The position numbers and the translations under genes were made by a program. The notes under the pieces were generated by a model. It was given only the letters and a program-made list of their open reading frames with translations, searched no databases and was not told where the DNA came from. From JAAOIF01 sp965206195 (GTDB lineage Bacteria; Pseudomonadota; Gammaproteobacteria; PS1; Pseudothioglobaceae), in contig CBDBIZ010000010.1 of assembly GCA_965206195.1 (NCBI GenBank), positions 1 through 64,000 of the forward strand: a stretch of DNA of 64,000 nucleotides. The letters run 5' to 3'. Each line of letters opens with the position of its first letter. Positions within the stretch are counted from its first letter, which is position 1. Below are positions 30,601 to 44,165 of the stretch, piece by piece.

Positions 30601-33600
30601 ATGGACCACTCTCACATGACACTGCACCACTCTAAGATGACACTGGACCACTCTCAGATAACAATGCACCACACTCAGATGACACTGCACCACTCCCGGA
30701 AGACATTGCACCACTCTCAGATGACACTGGACCACCCTCAGATGACACTGGAGAATTCTCAGATGACACTACATTACTCTCAGATGACACTGGACCATTC
30801 CCAGATGACATTGGACCACTCTCAGATGGCACTAGACCACTCTCAGATGACACAGGACCAATCTCAGATGACACTGGACCACTCTCAGATGACACTAGAC
30901 ACTCTCGGATGACACTGGACAACTCTCAAATGACACTAAACCAATCTTAGATGACACTGGACCACTCTCAGATAATACTGGACCACTCTCAGATGACACT
31001 GGACCACTCTCAGGTGACAACGGAACACTTTCAGGTGACACTGGACCAATCTCATATGACACTTCACCACCCTCAGATGACACTGCACCACTCTCAGATG
31101 ACACTGGATCACTCTCAGATTACACTGCACCACTCTCAGATGACACTGCACAACCCTCAGATGACACTGTACCAATCTCAGATGACACTGTACATTTCTC
31201 AGATGACACTGGACCACACTCAGATGACACTGGACAACTTTAAGATGACACAGGAATACTATCAGATGAAACTGGACAACACACAGATTACACTGAAAAA
31301 TTCTAAAATGACACTGGATCACTCTCAGATGATACTGGACCACTCTGAGATGACAATCTACCACACTCAGATAATTCTGGACCAATCTCAGATGACACTG
31401 GACACTCTAAGATGAAACAGCACCACTCTCAGATGTCACTGGACCACTCTCAGATGAAACTGGACCACTCTCTGATTATACTGCACCACTCTCAGATGAC
31501 AATGGACCACTCTCAGATGACAATGTATCACTCTCAGATGAAACTGGACAACTCTCAGATGACACTGCACCACCCTCAGATTACATTCGATCACTTTCAG
31601 ATGATACTCAGCTACTCTCAGATGACACTGGACCACTCACAGATGACATTGCACCACTCTCAGATGACACTGGATCACTCTCAGATGAAACTCGACCACT
31701 GTCAGATGACAATGAACCACTCTCAGATGACACTGGACCACTCTAAGATGACACTGGACCATTCACAGATGACACTGCATCACTCTCAGATGACACTGGA
31801 TCACTTTCAGATGACACTCGACAACTCTCAGATGACAATGGACCAATCACACATGACACTGCACCACTCTAAGATGACACTGGACCACTCTCAGATAACA
31901 ATGCACCACACTCAGATGACACTGCACCACTCTCGGAAGACATTGCACCACTCTCAGATGACACTGGACCACCCTCAGAATACACTGGAGAATTCTCAGA
32001 TGACTCTACATTACTCTCAGATGTCACTAGACCACTCTCAGAAGACACTGGACCACACTCAGATGACACTGGATCACTCTCAGATGACACTGGACTCCAT
32101 TCAGATGATAATGGACCACTCTCAGTAGATACTGGACCACCCTCAGATGACACTGCACCACCCTCAGATGACACTGGATCATTTTCATATGACACTAAAC
32201 CACTCTCAGATAACACTAGACCACTCTCAGATTACACTGCACCACTCTCAGATGACACTGGATTACTCTCAGATGACACCGAACCATTCTCTGATGACAC
32301 TGCACCATTCTCAGATGATACTGTATCACTCTCAGATGACACTGGACAACTTTCAGATGACACAGAAATACTCTCAGATGAAACTGGACAACACACAGAT
32401 GACACTGAAAAATTCTCAAATGACACTGGACCACTCTCAGATGATACTGGACCACTCTGAGATGACAATGTACCACACTCAGATAATACTGGACCATTCT
32501 CAGATGACACTGGACACTCTAAGATGAAACAGCACCACTCTCAGATGACACTGGACCACTCTCAGATGACACTGGATCACTCTCAGATGACACTGGATCA
32601 CTTTCTGATGACACTCGACAACTCTCAGATGACAATGGACCACTCTCACATGACAATGCACCACTCTAAGATGACACTGGACCACTCTCAGATAACAATG
32701 CACCACACTCAGATGACACTGCACCACTCTCGGAAGACATTGCACCACTCTCAGATTACACTGGACCACCCTCAGAAGACACTGAAGAATTCTTAGATGA
32801 CACTACATTACTCTCAGATGACACTGGACCACTCTCAGATGACATTGGACCACTCTCAGATGGCACTAGACCACTCTCAGATGACACTGGACTACTCTCA
32901 GATGACACTGGACCACTCTCAGATGACACTGGACAATTCTCTGATGACACTGGACAACTCTCAGATGACACTAAACCAATCTTAGATGAAACTGGACCAC
33001 TCTCAGATAACACTGGACCAATCTCAGGTGACAACGGATCACTTTCAGGTGACACTGGACCAATCTCATATGACACTGCACCACCCTCAGATGACACTGC
33101 ACCACTCTCAGATGACACTGGACCACTCTCAGATGACACTGCACCACTCTCAGATGACACTGCACAACTCTCAGATGACACTGTACCAATCTCAGATGAC
33201 ACTGGAACATTCTCAGACGATACTAAAAACTCTCAGATGACACTGTACCAATCTCAGATGACACTGCACCACTCTCAGATGACACTGGACCACTCTAAGA
33301 TTACACTGGACCACTCTCAGATGACTCTAGACCACTCTCAAATGACACTGGACCACTCTTTGATGACAGTACACCACACACAGATGAAACTAGACCACAC
33401 TCAGATGACACTGGAACACCCTCATATTACACTGGACAACTTTCAAATGAAATTGGACCACTCTCAGAGGACTCTGGACCACTCTCTAATTACACTGGAC
33501 AACTTTCAGGTGACACTGGACAACTCTCAGATGATAATGGACCAATCTCAGATGTCACTGAACCACTCTCCGATGACACTGGACCACTCTCAGATAGCAC

Positions 33601-36511
33601 TGCACCACTCTCAGATGACACCGGATCACTCTCAGAAGCCACTGGACTACTCTCAAATGACACTGGACCTCTCTCAGATGACACTGCACAACTCTCAGAA
33701 GACACTGTACCACTCTCAGATGATACTGCACCACTCTCAGATGACACTACACCACTCACGGATGAAACTGGACAATGTAGGATGACACTGGACCACTCTC
33801 AGATGAAACTGGACCACTCTGAGATGACACAGGACCACTCTCAGATGACACTGGATCACCTTAAGATGACACTCAACCACCCTCAGATGACACTGGACCA
33901 CTTTCATATGACACTGGACCACTCTCAGATGATACTGCACCACTGTCAGATGACACTGGACCACTCTCAGATGACACTGAACCATTCTCAGATGACGCTG
34001 GACCATACTCAGAAGACACTGGACCAATTTAAGATGACACTGGACCACTCGCAGATGACACTGGACAACTCTCAGATTACCCTGCACCACTCTCAAATGA
34101 TACTGGACCACTCTCAGATGAAACCGGACCACTCTCAGATGACAGAGTCCCACACTCAGATGACACCGGATCTCTCTTAGATGACACTGAACCACTCTCA
34201 GATAACACTGGACCACTGTCAGATTACACTGGACCACTCTCAAATGACACTAGACCACACTCAAATGACACTGGACCACTCTCAGATGACACTGCACCAC
34301 TCTAAGATGACACTGGACCACACTCAGATGACAATGTTCCAAACTCAGATGATACTGGACCATACTTAGATGACACTGGACCACTCTCAGATGACACTAC
34401 ACCATTCTCAAATGACACTGGACCACTCTGAGATGATACTGGACCACTTTGAGATGACAATGTACCACACTCCGATGATACTGGACCACTATCAGTTGAC
34501 ACTGGACACTCTAAAATGAAACAGCACCACTCTCAGATGACACTGGACCACTCTCAGATGACAATGGATCATTCTCAGATGACACTGGACAACTCTCAGA
34601 CGACACTGCACCACTCTCAGATAACACTGTATCACATTGAGATGATACTCAACTACTCTCAGATGACACTGGACCACTCACAGATGTCACTGGACCCCAC
34701 TCAAATGACACTGGATCACTCTCAGATGACACTCGATCACTGTCAGAATGCAATGGACAAACCTCAGATGACACTACACCACTCTAAGATGACACTTGAC
34801 CACTCTCAGATGACACTGGATCACTCTGAGATGACACTGCATCACACTCAGACGACACTGGATCACTTACAGATGACACTCAATTACTCTAAGATGACAC
34901 TGGACTACTCTCAGATGAGACTGCACCACTCTCAGATGACACTGGATAACTTTCAGATGAAACTCGACCATCTCAGATGACACTGGACCACTCTCAGATG
35001 ACACTGGACCACTCTGAGATGACACTGGAACACCCTCAGATGACACTGGTCCATTCTCAGATGACACAGCACCACTCTCAGATGACATTGGACAAATCTC
35101 ATGTGACACTGGACCCCTCTCAGATGACCCTGGAACACCCTCAGATGACACTGGACCATTCTCAGATGACACTGCACCACTCTCAGATGACATTGGACAA
35201 ATCTCAGATGACACTGGACCACACTCAGATGACACTGGATCACTCTCAGATGACACTGGACTCCTTTCAAATGATAATGGACCACTCTCAGTTGATACTG
35301 GACCACTCTCAGATGAAACTGAACCACCCTCAGATGACACTGGATCACTTTCATATGACACTAAACCCTCTCAGATAACACTAGACCACTCTCAGATTAC
35401 ACTGCACCACTCTCAAATGACACTGGATTACTCTCAGATGACACCGAACCACTCTCAGATGACACTGCACCACTCTCAGATGACACTGGACCACTCTCAG
35501 ATGACACTGGATAACTTTCAGATGACACAGGAATACTCTCAGATGAAACTGGACCACTCACAGATGACACTGAAACATTCTCAAATGACACTGGACCACT
35601 CAAAGATTATACTGGACCACTCTGAGATGACAATGTACCACACTCAGATAATACTTGACCACTCTCAGATGACACTGTATACTCCAAGATGAAACAGCAC
35701 CACTCTCAGATGACACTGGACCACTCTAAGATGAAACTGGACCACTCTCTGATTATACTGCACCACTCTCAGATGACAATGGACCACTCTCAGTTGACAA
35801 TGGATCACTCTCAGATGAAACTGGACAACTCTCAGATGACACTGCACCACCCTCAGATTACACTCGATCACTTTCGGATGATACTCAGCTACTCTCAGAT
35901 GACACTGGACCCCTCACAGATGACATTGCACCACTCTCAGATGACACTCGACCACTGTCAGATGACAATGAACCACTCTCAGATGACACTGCACCACTCT
36001 AAGGTTTCACTGAACCATTCACAGATGACACTGGATCACTCTCAGATTACACTACATCACTCTCAGATGACACTGGATCACTCTCAGATAATACTGGATC
36101 ACTTTCAGATGACACTCGACAACTCTCAGATGACAATGGACCACTCTCACATGACACTAAACCAATCTAAGATGACACAGGACCACTCTCAGATAACAAT
36201 GAAACACACTCAGATGACACTGCACCACACTCAGATGACATTGCACCACTCTCAGATGACACTAGACCACCCTCAGATGTCACTGGAGAATTCTTAGATG
36301 ACCCTGGACCACTCTCAGATGACACTGGACCACTCTCAGATAACACTGGACCACTCTCAGATGGCACTAGACCACTCTCAGATGACACTGGACCACTCTC
36401 AGATGACACTAGACCACTCTCAGATTACACTGGACCACTCTCTGATGACACTGGACCACTCTCAAATGACACTGGACCACTCTCAGATGACACTGGACCC
36501 CTCTCAGAAGA
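27664..36511. repeat. Middle region: rearranged 1.1-2 kb cassettes
   Basis: It begins with the last landmark GATACTGGACCAATATCAG I see (27,687). Afterwards cassettes are delimited by the ATGAAACAGC/ATGAGACAGC marker at 28,857, 30,135, 31,412, 32,524, 34,516 and 35,689, that is spacings of 1,278, 1,277, 1,112, 1,992 and 1,173 bp. The block 29,758-30,134 recurs at 32,147-32,523 (offset 2,389). The 32,524 cassette then lacks about 355 bp relative to 30,135. A GGAAGACATTGCACC monomer recurs near 30,707, 31,935 and 32,730. No non-satellite sequence interrupts it. Confidence 0.8.
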
Positions 36512-38856
36512 CTCTGGACCACTCTCAAATGACACTGGACCACTCTTTGATGACAGTGCACATAACATAGATGACACTAGACCACACTCAGATGATACTG
36601 GAACACCCTCATATGACACTGGACAACTTTCAGATGAAACTGGACCACTCTCAGAATACACTGGACCACTCTAAGATGACACTGAACCACACTCAGATGA
36701 CACTGGATCACTCTAAAAATTACACTGGACAACTTTCAGATGACACTGGACCACTCTCAGATGACATTGCACCAATCTCCGATGACACTGGACCACTCTC
36801 AGATGAAACTGCACCACTCTCAGATGACACCGGATCACTCTCAGAAGACACTGGACTACTCTCAAATGACACTGGACCTCTCTCAGATTACACTACACAA
36901 CTCTCGGAAGACACTGTACCACTCTCAGATGACACTGCATCATTCTCAGATGACACTACACCACTCACGGATTAAACTGGACAAGGTCAGATGACACTGG
37001 ACCACTCTCAGATGAAACTGGACCACTCTGAGATGACACAGGACCACTATAAGATGACACTGGACCACTCTCAGATGACACTGGACCACTCTCAGATGAC
37101 ACTGGACAAATGTCAGATTACATTGGACCACTCTCAAATGACACTGGACCACACTCAAATGACACTGGAACACTCTCAGATGACACTGCACCACTCTAAG
37201 ATGACACAGGACCACACTCAGATGACAATGTACCACACTCAGATGATACTGGACCACTCTTAGATGACACTTGACCATTCTCAGATGACACTGAACCATT
37301 CTCAAATTACACTGGACCACTCTCAGATGATACTGGACCAATCTGAGATGACAATGTACCACACTCCGATGATACTGGACCACTCTCAGATGACACTGGA
37401 CACTCTAAGATGAAACAGCACCACTCTCAGATGACACTGGACCACTCTCAGATGACACTGGACCACTCTCAGATGACACTAGACCACTCTCAGATTACAC
37501 TGGACCACTCTCTGATGACACTGGACCACTCTCAAATGACACTGGACCACTCTCAGATGACACTGGACCCCTCTCAGATGACCCTGGAACACCCTCAGAT
37601 GACACTGGACCATTCTCAGATGACACTGCAACACTCTCAGATGACATTGGACAACTCTTAGATGACACTGGACCACTCTTAGATGACACTGGACCACTCT
37701 CAGATGACACTGGACCACTCTCAGATGACACTGGACCACTCTCAGGTGACAACGGATCACTTTCAGGTGACACTGGACCAATCTCATATGACACTGCACC
37801 ACCCTCAGATGACACTGCACCACTCTCAGATGACACTGGACCATTCTCAGATGACACTGGATCACTCTCAGATGACACTGCACAACTCTCAGATAACACT
37901 GGACCAATCTCAGATGACACTGCACCATTCTTAGATGACACTGGACCACTCTCAGATAACACTGGACCACTCTCAGATGACTCTGGACCATTCTCAAATG
38001 ACACTGGACCACTCTTTGATGACAGTGCACCAAACACAGATGACACTAGACCACACTCAGAAAATACTGGAACACCCTCATATGACACTGGACAACTTTC
38101 AGATGAAACTGGACCACTCTCAGAATACACTGGACCACTCTAAGATGACACTGAACCACACTCAGATGACACTGGATCACTCTAAAAATTACACTGGACA
38201 ACTTTCAGATGACACTGGACCACTCTCAGATGATACTGGACCACTCTCAGATGTCATTGCACCACTCTCCGATGACACTGGACCTCTCTCAGATGACACT
38301 GCACAACTCTCGGAAGACACTGTACCACCCTCAGATGACACTGCATCACTCTCAGATGACACTACAGCACTCACGGATGAAACTGGACAATGTCAGATGA
38401 CACTGGACCACTCTCAGATGAAACTGGACCACTCTGAGATGACACAGGACCACTATAAGATGACACTGGACCACTCTCAGATGACACTGGACCACTCTCA
38501 GATGACACTGGACAAATGTCAGATTACATTGGACCATTCTCAAATGACACTGGACCACACTCAAATGACACTGGAACACTCTCAGATGACACTGCACCAC
38601 TCTAAGATGACACAGGACCACACTCAGATGACAATGTACCACACTCAGATGATACTGGACCACTCTTAGATGACACTTGACCATTCTCAGATGACACTGA
38701 ACCATTCTCAAATTACACTGGACCACTCTCAGATGATACTGGACCAATCTGAGATGACAATGTACCACACTCCGATGATACTGGACCACTCTCAGATGAC
38801 ACTGGTCACTCTAAGATGAAACAGCACCACTCTCAGATGACACTGGACCACTCTCA
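36512..38856. repeat. Tandem pair with offset 1,469/1,406 bp
   Basis: From CTCTGGACCA at 36,512 the sequence recurs at 37,981 (offset 1,469, 70 monomers minus one base). This includes CTTTGATGACAGTGCAC and the aberrant CACTCTAAAAATTACAC monomer (36,710 and 38,179). After 63 bp (three monomers) are lost in the second copy, the offset is 1,406 through the ATGAAACAGC marker (37,410 and 38,816). Before the first copy, 36,421-36,500 matches 37,491-37,570 at offset 1,070, so more than one exchange event is recorded here. Confidence 0.82.
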
Positions 38857-41800
38857 GATGACAATGGATCACTCTAGGATGACACTGGACAATTCTCAGA
38901 TGAAACTGTACCACTATCAGATGACACTCTATCACTTTCAAATGATACTCAATTACTCTCAGATGACACTGGACCATTCACAGATGACACTGCACCACAC
39001 TCAGATGACACTGGATCACTCTCAGATGACACTCGATCACTATCAGATGGCAATGGACAAACTTCAGATGACACTGCACCACTCTAAGATGTCACTGGAC
39101 CACTCTCAGGTTACACTGGATCACTCTGAGATAACACTGCATCACACTCCGAATACAGTGGATCACCTTCAGATGACACTCAATTACTCTAAGATGACAC
39201 TGGACTACTCTCAGATGAGACTGCACCACTCAAAGATGATACTGGATAACTTTCAGATGAAACTCGACCACTTTCAGATGACAATGGACCACTCTCACAT
39301 GACACTGCACCACTCTAAGATGACACTTGACCACTCTCAGATGACACTGCACCACACTCAGATGGCACTGCACCACTCTCAGATGACACCGGATCAATCT
39401 CAGATGACACTGGACCACACTCAGATGACACTTCTCCACTCTCAGATGACACTGCACCACTCTCAGATGACACCGGATCAATCTCAGATGACACTGGACC
39501 ATTCTCAGATGACACAGGACCACTCTAAAATGGCACTGCACCATTCTCAGATGACACTAAACAATTCTCAGATTACACTGGATCACTTTTAGATCACACT
39601 CAACCACTCTCAGATGATACTGGACCATTTTAAGATGACACTGGATCAATCTTAGATGACCCTGGACCACTCTCAGATGATACAGGACCACCCTAAGATG
39701 ACACTGCACCACTCTCAGATGACACTGGATCTCTTTCATATGACACTCAACCACTCTGAGATGACACTGGACCACTCTCACATGACAGTGGAACACTCTC
39801 AGATGACACTGGACCATTTTCAAATGACATTGGACCACTCTTAGATGACACTGGAGCACTCTCAGATGACACTGCATCAGTCACAGATGACACCGTATCA
39901 CTCTCAGATGACACTGGACAATTCTCAGATGACACTGGACCACTCTCAGATGACACTGGACCACCCACAGATGACACTGCTACACTAAGATGACACTGCA
40001 TCAGTCACAGATGACACCGTATCACTCTCAGATGACACTGGACAATTCTCAGATGAAACTGGAACACACTCAGATGACACTGGACCACCCACAGATGACA
40101 CTGCTACACTAAGATGACACTGCACCACTCTCAGATGACACTGGACCACTCTAAAATGACACTGCACCACTCTCAGATGACACTAAACCACTCACAGATA
40201 ACACTGGATCACTTTTTGATCACACTAAACCACTCCCAGATAACACTGGAACACTCACAGATGTCACTGGATAACTTTTAGATGACACTCAACCACTCTC
40301 AGATGACACTGGACCACTTTCAGATGAAATTAAATCATTCTTAGATGACACTAGACCACTCTCAGATTATACTGGACCACTCTAAGAGGACACTGGATTA
40401 CCCTCAGATGACACCGAACCACTCTCAGATGACACTGGACCACTCTCAGATGATACTGGACCACTCTGAGATGACAATGTACCACACTGTGATAATACTG
40501 GACCACTCTCAGATGACACTGGACACTATAAGATGAAACAGCACCATTCTCAGGTGACACTGGACCACTCTCAGATGACACTGGACCACTCCCTGATTAT
40601 ACTGCACTACTCTCAATTGACAATAGACCACTCTCAGATGGCAATGAATCATTCTCAGATGACACTGGACACCTCTCAGATGACACTGCACCACCCTCAG
40701 ATGACACTAGATCAATTTCAAATGATACTCAACTATTCTCAGATGACACTGGACCACTCACAGATGACATTGCAACATTCTCAAATGACACTGGATAACT
40801 CTAAGATGACACTCGACACTGTCAGATGACAAAAGATCACTCTCAAATGACACTGTACCACTCTAAGATAACACTGGACCACTTTCAGATGACACTGGAT
40901 TAATCTCAGATGACCCTGGACCACTCTCAGATGGTACTGGATCACCCTAAGATGACACTGCACCACTCTCAGATGACACTTGATCTCTTTCATATTACAC
41001 TCAACCAAAATGAGATGACACTGGACCACTCTCAGATGACAGTGGAACACTCTCAGATGACACTGGACCATCCTCAAATAACACTGGACCACTCTCAGAT
41101 GACACGGGACCACTCTCAAATGACACTGGACCACTCCCACATGACAATACACCATTCTCAGATGACACTGGACCCCTCTCTGATGACCCTAAAACACCCT
41201 CAGATGACACTGGACCATTCTCAGATGACACTGCACCACTCCCAGATGACACTGGACAACTCTCAGATGACACTGGACCACCCTCAGATGACACTGGATC
41301 ACTCTCAGATAACACTGGACCCCTTTCAGATGACAATGGACACTCTCAATTGATACTGAACAACCCTCAGTAGACACTGCACCACCCTCAGATGACACAG
41401 AATCACTTTCATATGACACTAAACCACTCTCAGATAACACTAGACCACTCTTAGATTACACTACACCACTCTCAGATGACACTGGATTACTCTCAGATGA
41501 CACCGAACCACTCTCAGATGATACTGCACCACTCTAAGATGACACTGGACCACTCTCAGATGACACTGGACCACTCTCAGATGACACTGGACAACTTTCA
41601 GATGACACAGGAATATTCTCAATTAAAACTGAACCACTCACAGATGACACTGAACCATTCTCAAATGACACGGGACCACTCTCAGATGATACTGGACCTC
41701 TCTGAGATGACAATGTACCAAACTCAGATAATACTGGACCACTCTCAGATGACACTGGACACTCTAAGATGAAACAGCACCACTCTCAGATGACAATGGA

Positions 41801-42130
41801 CCACTCTCAGATGACAATGGATCACTCTCAGATGAAACTGGACAACTCTCAGATGACACTGCACCACTATCAGATTACACTGGATCACTTCCAGATGATA
41901 CTCAACTACTCTCAGATGACACTGGAACATTCACAGATGACACTGCACCACTCTCAAATGACACTGGATATCTCTCAGATGACACTCAACCACACTCAGA
42001 TGACAATGGACTACTCTCTGATGAGACTGCACCATTCTCAGAGGAAACAGGATCACTTTCAGATGACACTTGACCACTCTCAGATAACAATGGACCACTC
42101 TCACATGACACTGCACCACTCTGAGATGAC
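38857..42130. repeat. Middle region, right part: mixed cassettes
   Basis: Satellite only. Marker ATGAAACAGC occurs at 40,533 and 41,769. A local repeat of about 134 bp carries GATGACACTGCATCAG, CACCGTATCAC and CTGCTACACTAAG (39,868 and 40,002). The ACTTTCATATGACACTAAAC marker is seen for the last time at 41,404. Several short non-21 units (GGACACTCTCAATTG at 41,339, CACTGTCAGATGACAAAAG at 40,817) interrupt the frame. I see no gene. Confidence 0.75.
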
Positions 42131-44165
42131 ACTTGACCACTCTCAGATGACACTGCACCAGTCACAGATGACACCGGATCACTCTAAGATGAAACAGCAC
42201 CACTCTCAGGTGACACTGGACCACTCTCAGATGACACTGGACCACTCTCTGATTATACTGCACCACTCTCAGATGACAATGACCACTCTCAGATGACAAT
42301 GGATCATTCTCAGATGACACTGGACAACTCTCAGATGACACTGCACCACCCTCATATGACATTGGTTCACTTTCAGATGACACTGCAACACTCTCAGATG
42401 ACACTGGATAATTCTCAGATGACACTCGACCACTGTCCGATGACAAAGGACCACTCTCAAATGACACTATACCACTCTAAGAATACACTGAACCACTCTC
42501 ATATGACACTGGATCACTCTGAGATGAAACTGCATCACTCTCAGATGACACTGGATCAATTTCAGATGACACTAAACAACTCTAAGAAGACAATAGACCA
42601 CTCTCACATGACAATGCACCACTCCAAGATTACACTGGACCTCTCTCAGATGAAACTGCACCACACTCAGATGACACTGCACCAATCTCAGATGACACTG
42701 CACAACTCTCAGATTACACTGCACCATTTTCAAATGACACTGGACCACTCTCAGATGAAACTGGATCATTCTCAGATGACACTGCACCACTCTCAGATGA
42801 CACCTGATCACTCTAAGATTACACTGGGCAACTCTCAGATGACACTGGACCACTGTCAGATTACACTGGACCACTCTCAGATGACACTGGATCACTATTA
42901 AATGACACTGGACCATTCTCAGATGACACTGTACCACTTTCAGATGACACTGGACCACTCTCAGATGACATTGGAACACCCTCAATTACACTGGACCACT
43001 CTCAGATGGCACTGGACCACTCTCAGATGACACTGGACCATTCTAAGATGACAATGGACCTCACTAAGATGACACTGGATCACTCTCAGATGACACTGCA
43101 CAACTATCAGATGACACTGGACAACTCTCAGATGACACTGGACCACTCTTTGATTACACTGGACTACACTCAGATGACACTTGACCACTCTCAGATGACA
43201 CTGGACCATTCTCAGGTGACAATGGATCACTTTCAGGTGACATTGAACCACTCTCATATGACACTGGAACATTCTCAGATGATACTGGACAACTCTCAGA
43301 TGACATTGGACCAATATCAGATGACACTGCACCATTCTCATATGACACTGGACCACTCTCAGATGACACTGGACCACTCTCAGATGACACTGGACCACTC
43401 TCAGATTACACTGCACAACCTTCAGACGACACTGGAACACTTTCAGATTACACTGGACCACTCTCAGATGACACTGGACCACACTTAAATGACACTGGAC
43501 CACTCTCAGATGACACTGCTCCACTCTCAGATGACACTGGACAACTCACAGATGACACTGGATCACTATTAGATGACGCTGGACCACTCTAAGATGACAC
43601 TGGACCACACTCAGATGACACTGGATCATTCTCAAATGACACTGGACAACTTTCAGAAGACACTGGACCACTCTCAGAACATACTGGACCACTCTCCGAT
43701 GTCACTGCATCAATCTTAGATGTCATTTGATCACTCTCGGAAAACACTGGACTACTCTCAGATGACACTGGACCACTCTCAGATGACACTGGATCACTCT
43801 TAGATGACACTTGACCTCTCTCAGATGACACTCTACAACTCTCAGATGAAACTGGACCAATTTCAGATGACACTGCACCACTCTCAGATGACACCTCACC
43901 ACACATAGATGAAACTGCACCAATCTCAGTTGACACTGGACCACTCTCAGATGACACTGGACCTCTCTTAGATGACACTGGACAACTCTCAGATGACACT
44001 GGACTACTCTCAAATGACATTGCACCACTCTCAGATGACACTGGACCACTCTCAGAATAAAATGGACCACTCACAGATTGAACTGAACCACTCACAGATG
44101 ACGCTGCAACATTCTCAGATGACATTGAACCATTCTAAGATGAAACTTGACCATTCTCAGATTAC
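42131..44165. repeat. 2,035-bp tandem duplication, copy 1
   Basis: Starting at ACTTGACCAC (42,131), the next 2,035 bp recurs immediately after at constant offset 2,035. Distinctive shared monomers are ATGAAACAGC (42,189), the truncated CAATGACCACTCTC (42,277), CATTTTCAAATG (42,724), the pair of CAGGTGACA units (43,213 and 43,234), CTCAGAACATACTGG (43,674) and CTCGGAAAACACTGG (43,735). Confidence 0.95.

Larger units (their letters stand above)
4531..41430. other. Dispersed marker monomer CACTTTCATATGACACTAAA
   Basis: A recognisable series (CACCCTCAG or CACACTCAG unit, then CACTTTCATATGACACTAAA, AGATAACACTAGACC, AGATTACACTGCACC, and GGATTACTC or GGATTACCC) recurs at 4531, 7611, 8818, 12790, 16227, 20137, 23217, 26103, 29788, 32177, 35343 and 41401. 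Spacings include an exactly repeated 3,080 bp (4,531 to 7,611 and 20,137 to 23,217). It is confined to the left and middle domains. It sits right after the CAGTAGATACTGG (or CAGTTGATACTGG) monomer in many copies. Confidence 0.8.

Noticed and set aside
36700..36740. Unusual unit CACTCTAAAAATTACAC (also 38,179) as a regulatory or insertion site
   Set aside because: It aligns to a normal monomer with a few substitutions and one or two base indels, and it recurs because the surrounding cassette was duplicated.
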